In this document: piece after piece, positions 63,433 through 64,000 of the stretch
Layout of the letters: each line of letters opens with the position of its first letter
Position numbering within the stretch: the first letter of the stretch is position 1
Assembly: GCF_018688315.1 (NCBI RefSeq)
Contig: NZ_CP061315.1
Span: 1,364,001 to 1,428,000 of the forward strand
Reading direction: 5' to 3'
Origin: Polynucleobacter sp. AP-Kolm-20A-A1
Lineage (GTDB): Bacteria > Pseudomonadota > Gammaproteobacteria > Burkholderiales > Burkholderiaceae
Length of the DNA stretch: 64,000 bases
Program-made: the position numbers and the translations under genes
Notes under the pieces: generated by a model
The model's input: the letters and a program-made list of their open reading frames with translations, nothing else
The model's database searches: none
What the model was told of the DNA's origin: nothing

Positions 63433-64000
63433 TTATTGAGCGCGGCGAAGTTCATCTACGTAATCTGGTTCGGGATGCAGCGTATATGTGCTGCCTGCCT
63501 TTGCTACCTGGCCTGGAACGGGGTGACCCACAATTTGAGGTAACTCTTTAGCGAGCGCTAATAACCTAGGAATATTGATACCAGTGTCATAGCCCATTGC
63601 ATCAAGCATATGAATCGCATCTTCACTTGAAATATTCCCGCTTGCTCCGGGTGCATAAGGGCAGCCACCCAAGCCACCCAGCGATCCATCAAATCGCACA
63701 ATACCCGACTGGACTGCTGCTAGAACATTGGCTAGACCCATGCCCCTGGTGTTATGAAAGTGCAGAGTTAATTGGAGATTAGGAAATTGCTTTTGCAAAG
63801 CATCGCACATTTTTTTCACTTGATCCGGATTGGCCATGCCAGTGGTGTCGCATATAGTCAGACCTCGAACACCAAGATCTGCGAAGCGCTGCGCAAATCC
63901 CTCGACAACTGCTTGCGGAACCTCACCTTCCATAGGGCAGCCAAAGCAAGTGGAGAGCGAAACATTGATTGGTGTTCTGTCATCAACGAATTTAATAACT
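63433..64000 (-). CDS. Hydroxymethylglutaryl-CoA lyase family protein, 5' end beyond the window
   Basis: The C-terminal 188 residues of an HMG-CoA-lyase-like DRE-TIM metallolyase. The frame is open to base 64000, with VSLSTCFGCPMEGEVP before the internal methionine at 63933. Metal-ligand and catalytic segments are visible: LTLHFHNTRGMGLANVLAA near the HxH motif, then FDGSLGGLGGCPYAPGASGN with the catalytic cysteine loop, and SSEDAIHMLDAMGYDTGI. It cleaves HMG-CoA or a related hydroxyacyl-CoA. It is followed by the VOC gene. Confidence 0.9.
   Translation of the reverse strand, partial: VIKFVDDRTPINVSLSTCFGCPMEGEVPQAVVEGFAQRFADLGVRGLTICDTTGMANPDQVKKMCDALQKQFPNLQLTLHFHNTRGMGLANVLAAVQSGIVRFDGSLGGLGGCPYAPGASGNISSEDAIHMLDAMGYDTGINIPRLLALAKELPQIVGHPVPGQVAKAGSTYTLHPEPDYVDELRRAQ

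Overview
The window looks like the chromosome of a free-living freshwater betaproteobacterium of the Burkholderiaceae, most likely Polynucleobacter or a close relative. This is inferred from gene content (zapA followed by 6S RNA, a DUF3460 gene before scpA and panC, Bug/TctC-type binding protein, rsfS-rlmH-maf-rng block, oxalate frc/oxc locus), the moderate GC content and the tight packing. It was not tested by a database search. No insertion sequence, prophage, CRISPR array or rRNA was seen. Both edges cut through genes (1-888 and 63433-64000).

Layout. 1-5577: end of an unidentified gene, then a leftward block of dcd, a Kir-type potassium channel, a class I Orn/Lys/Arg decarboxylase, and fdhD. 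5739-9417: metG, a DUF3460 protein, scpA and panC on the plus strand. 9438-16336: an oxalate locus on the minus strand with oxalyl-CoA decarboxylase, two formyl-CoA transferase paralogues, a formyltransferase-fold protein resembling the hydrolase domain of 10-formyl-THF dehydrogenase, a lone PAS protein and a CRP/FNR-family regulator. 16424-18887: a cobalamin riboswitch and a TonB-dependent receptor. 18989-20609: a coiled-coil protein, zapA, 6S RNA and a TauE/SafE exporter. 20610-25675: a malonate locus with malonyl-CoA synthetase, a Bug binding protein, malonyl-CoA decarboxylase and a LysR regulator. 25681-43436: housekeeping and envelope genes (lgt, holC, pepA, lptFG, cysB, tRNA-Leu, yebC, purD, hemF, nadD, rsfS, rlmH, maf, rng, msbA and three LPS glycosyltransferases). 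43452-49473: dnaE, gluQ and a DEAD-box helicase. 49480-55190: a probable glycolate/glyoxylate locus (GlcG-like protein, serine-glyoxylate aminotransferase, GntR regulator, large FAD/Fe-S dehydrogenase). 55197-59528: azlCD, queG, tsaE, amiC and tRNA-Lys. 59536-64000: a variable stretch with a decayed duplicate of the tRNA-Lys tail, four small lipoproteins, an SbtA-type bicarbonate permease, a VOC protein and a partial HMG-CoA-lyase-like gene.

How the genes work together. The window holds several small-organic-acid modules suited to humic or photodegraded dissolved organic matter: oxalate (frc, oxc), malonate (matB, mcd, Bug) and glycolate/glyoxylate. Oxalate breakdown releases formate, and fdhD (formate dehydrogenase maturation) lies in the same window. 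The observations most worth following are the ALDH1L1-like formyltransferase one base downstream of frc, the potassium channel translationally coupled to a polyamine-forming decarboxylase, the 6S RNA whose closing stem contains the ribosome-binding site of the next gene, and the segmental duplication carrying a tRNA-Lys tail.
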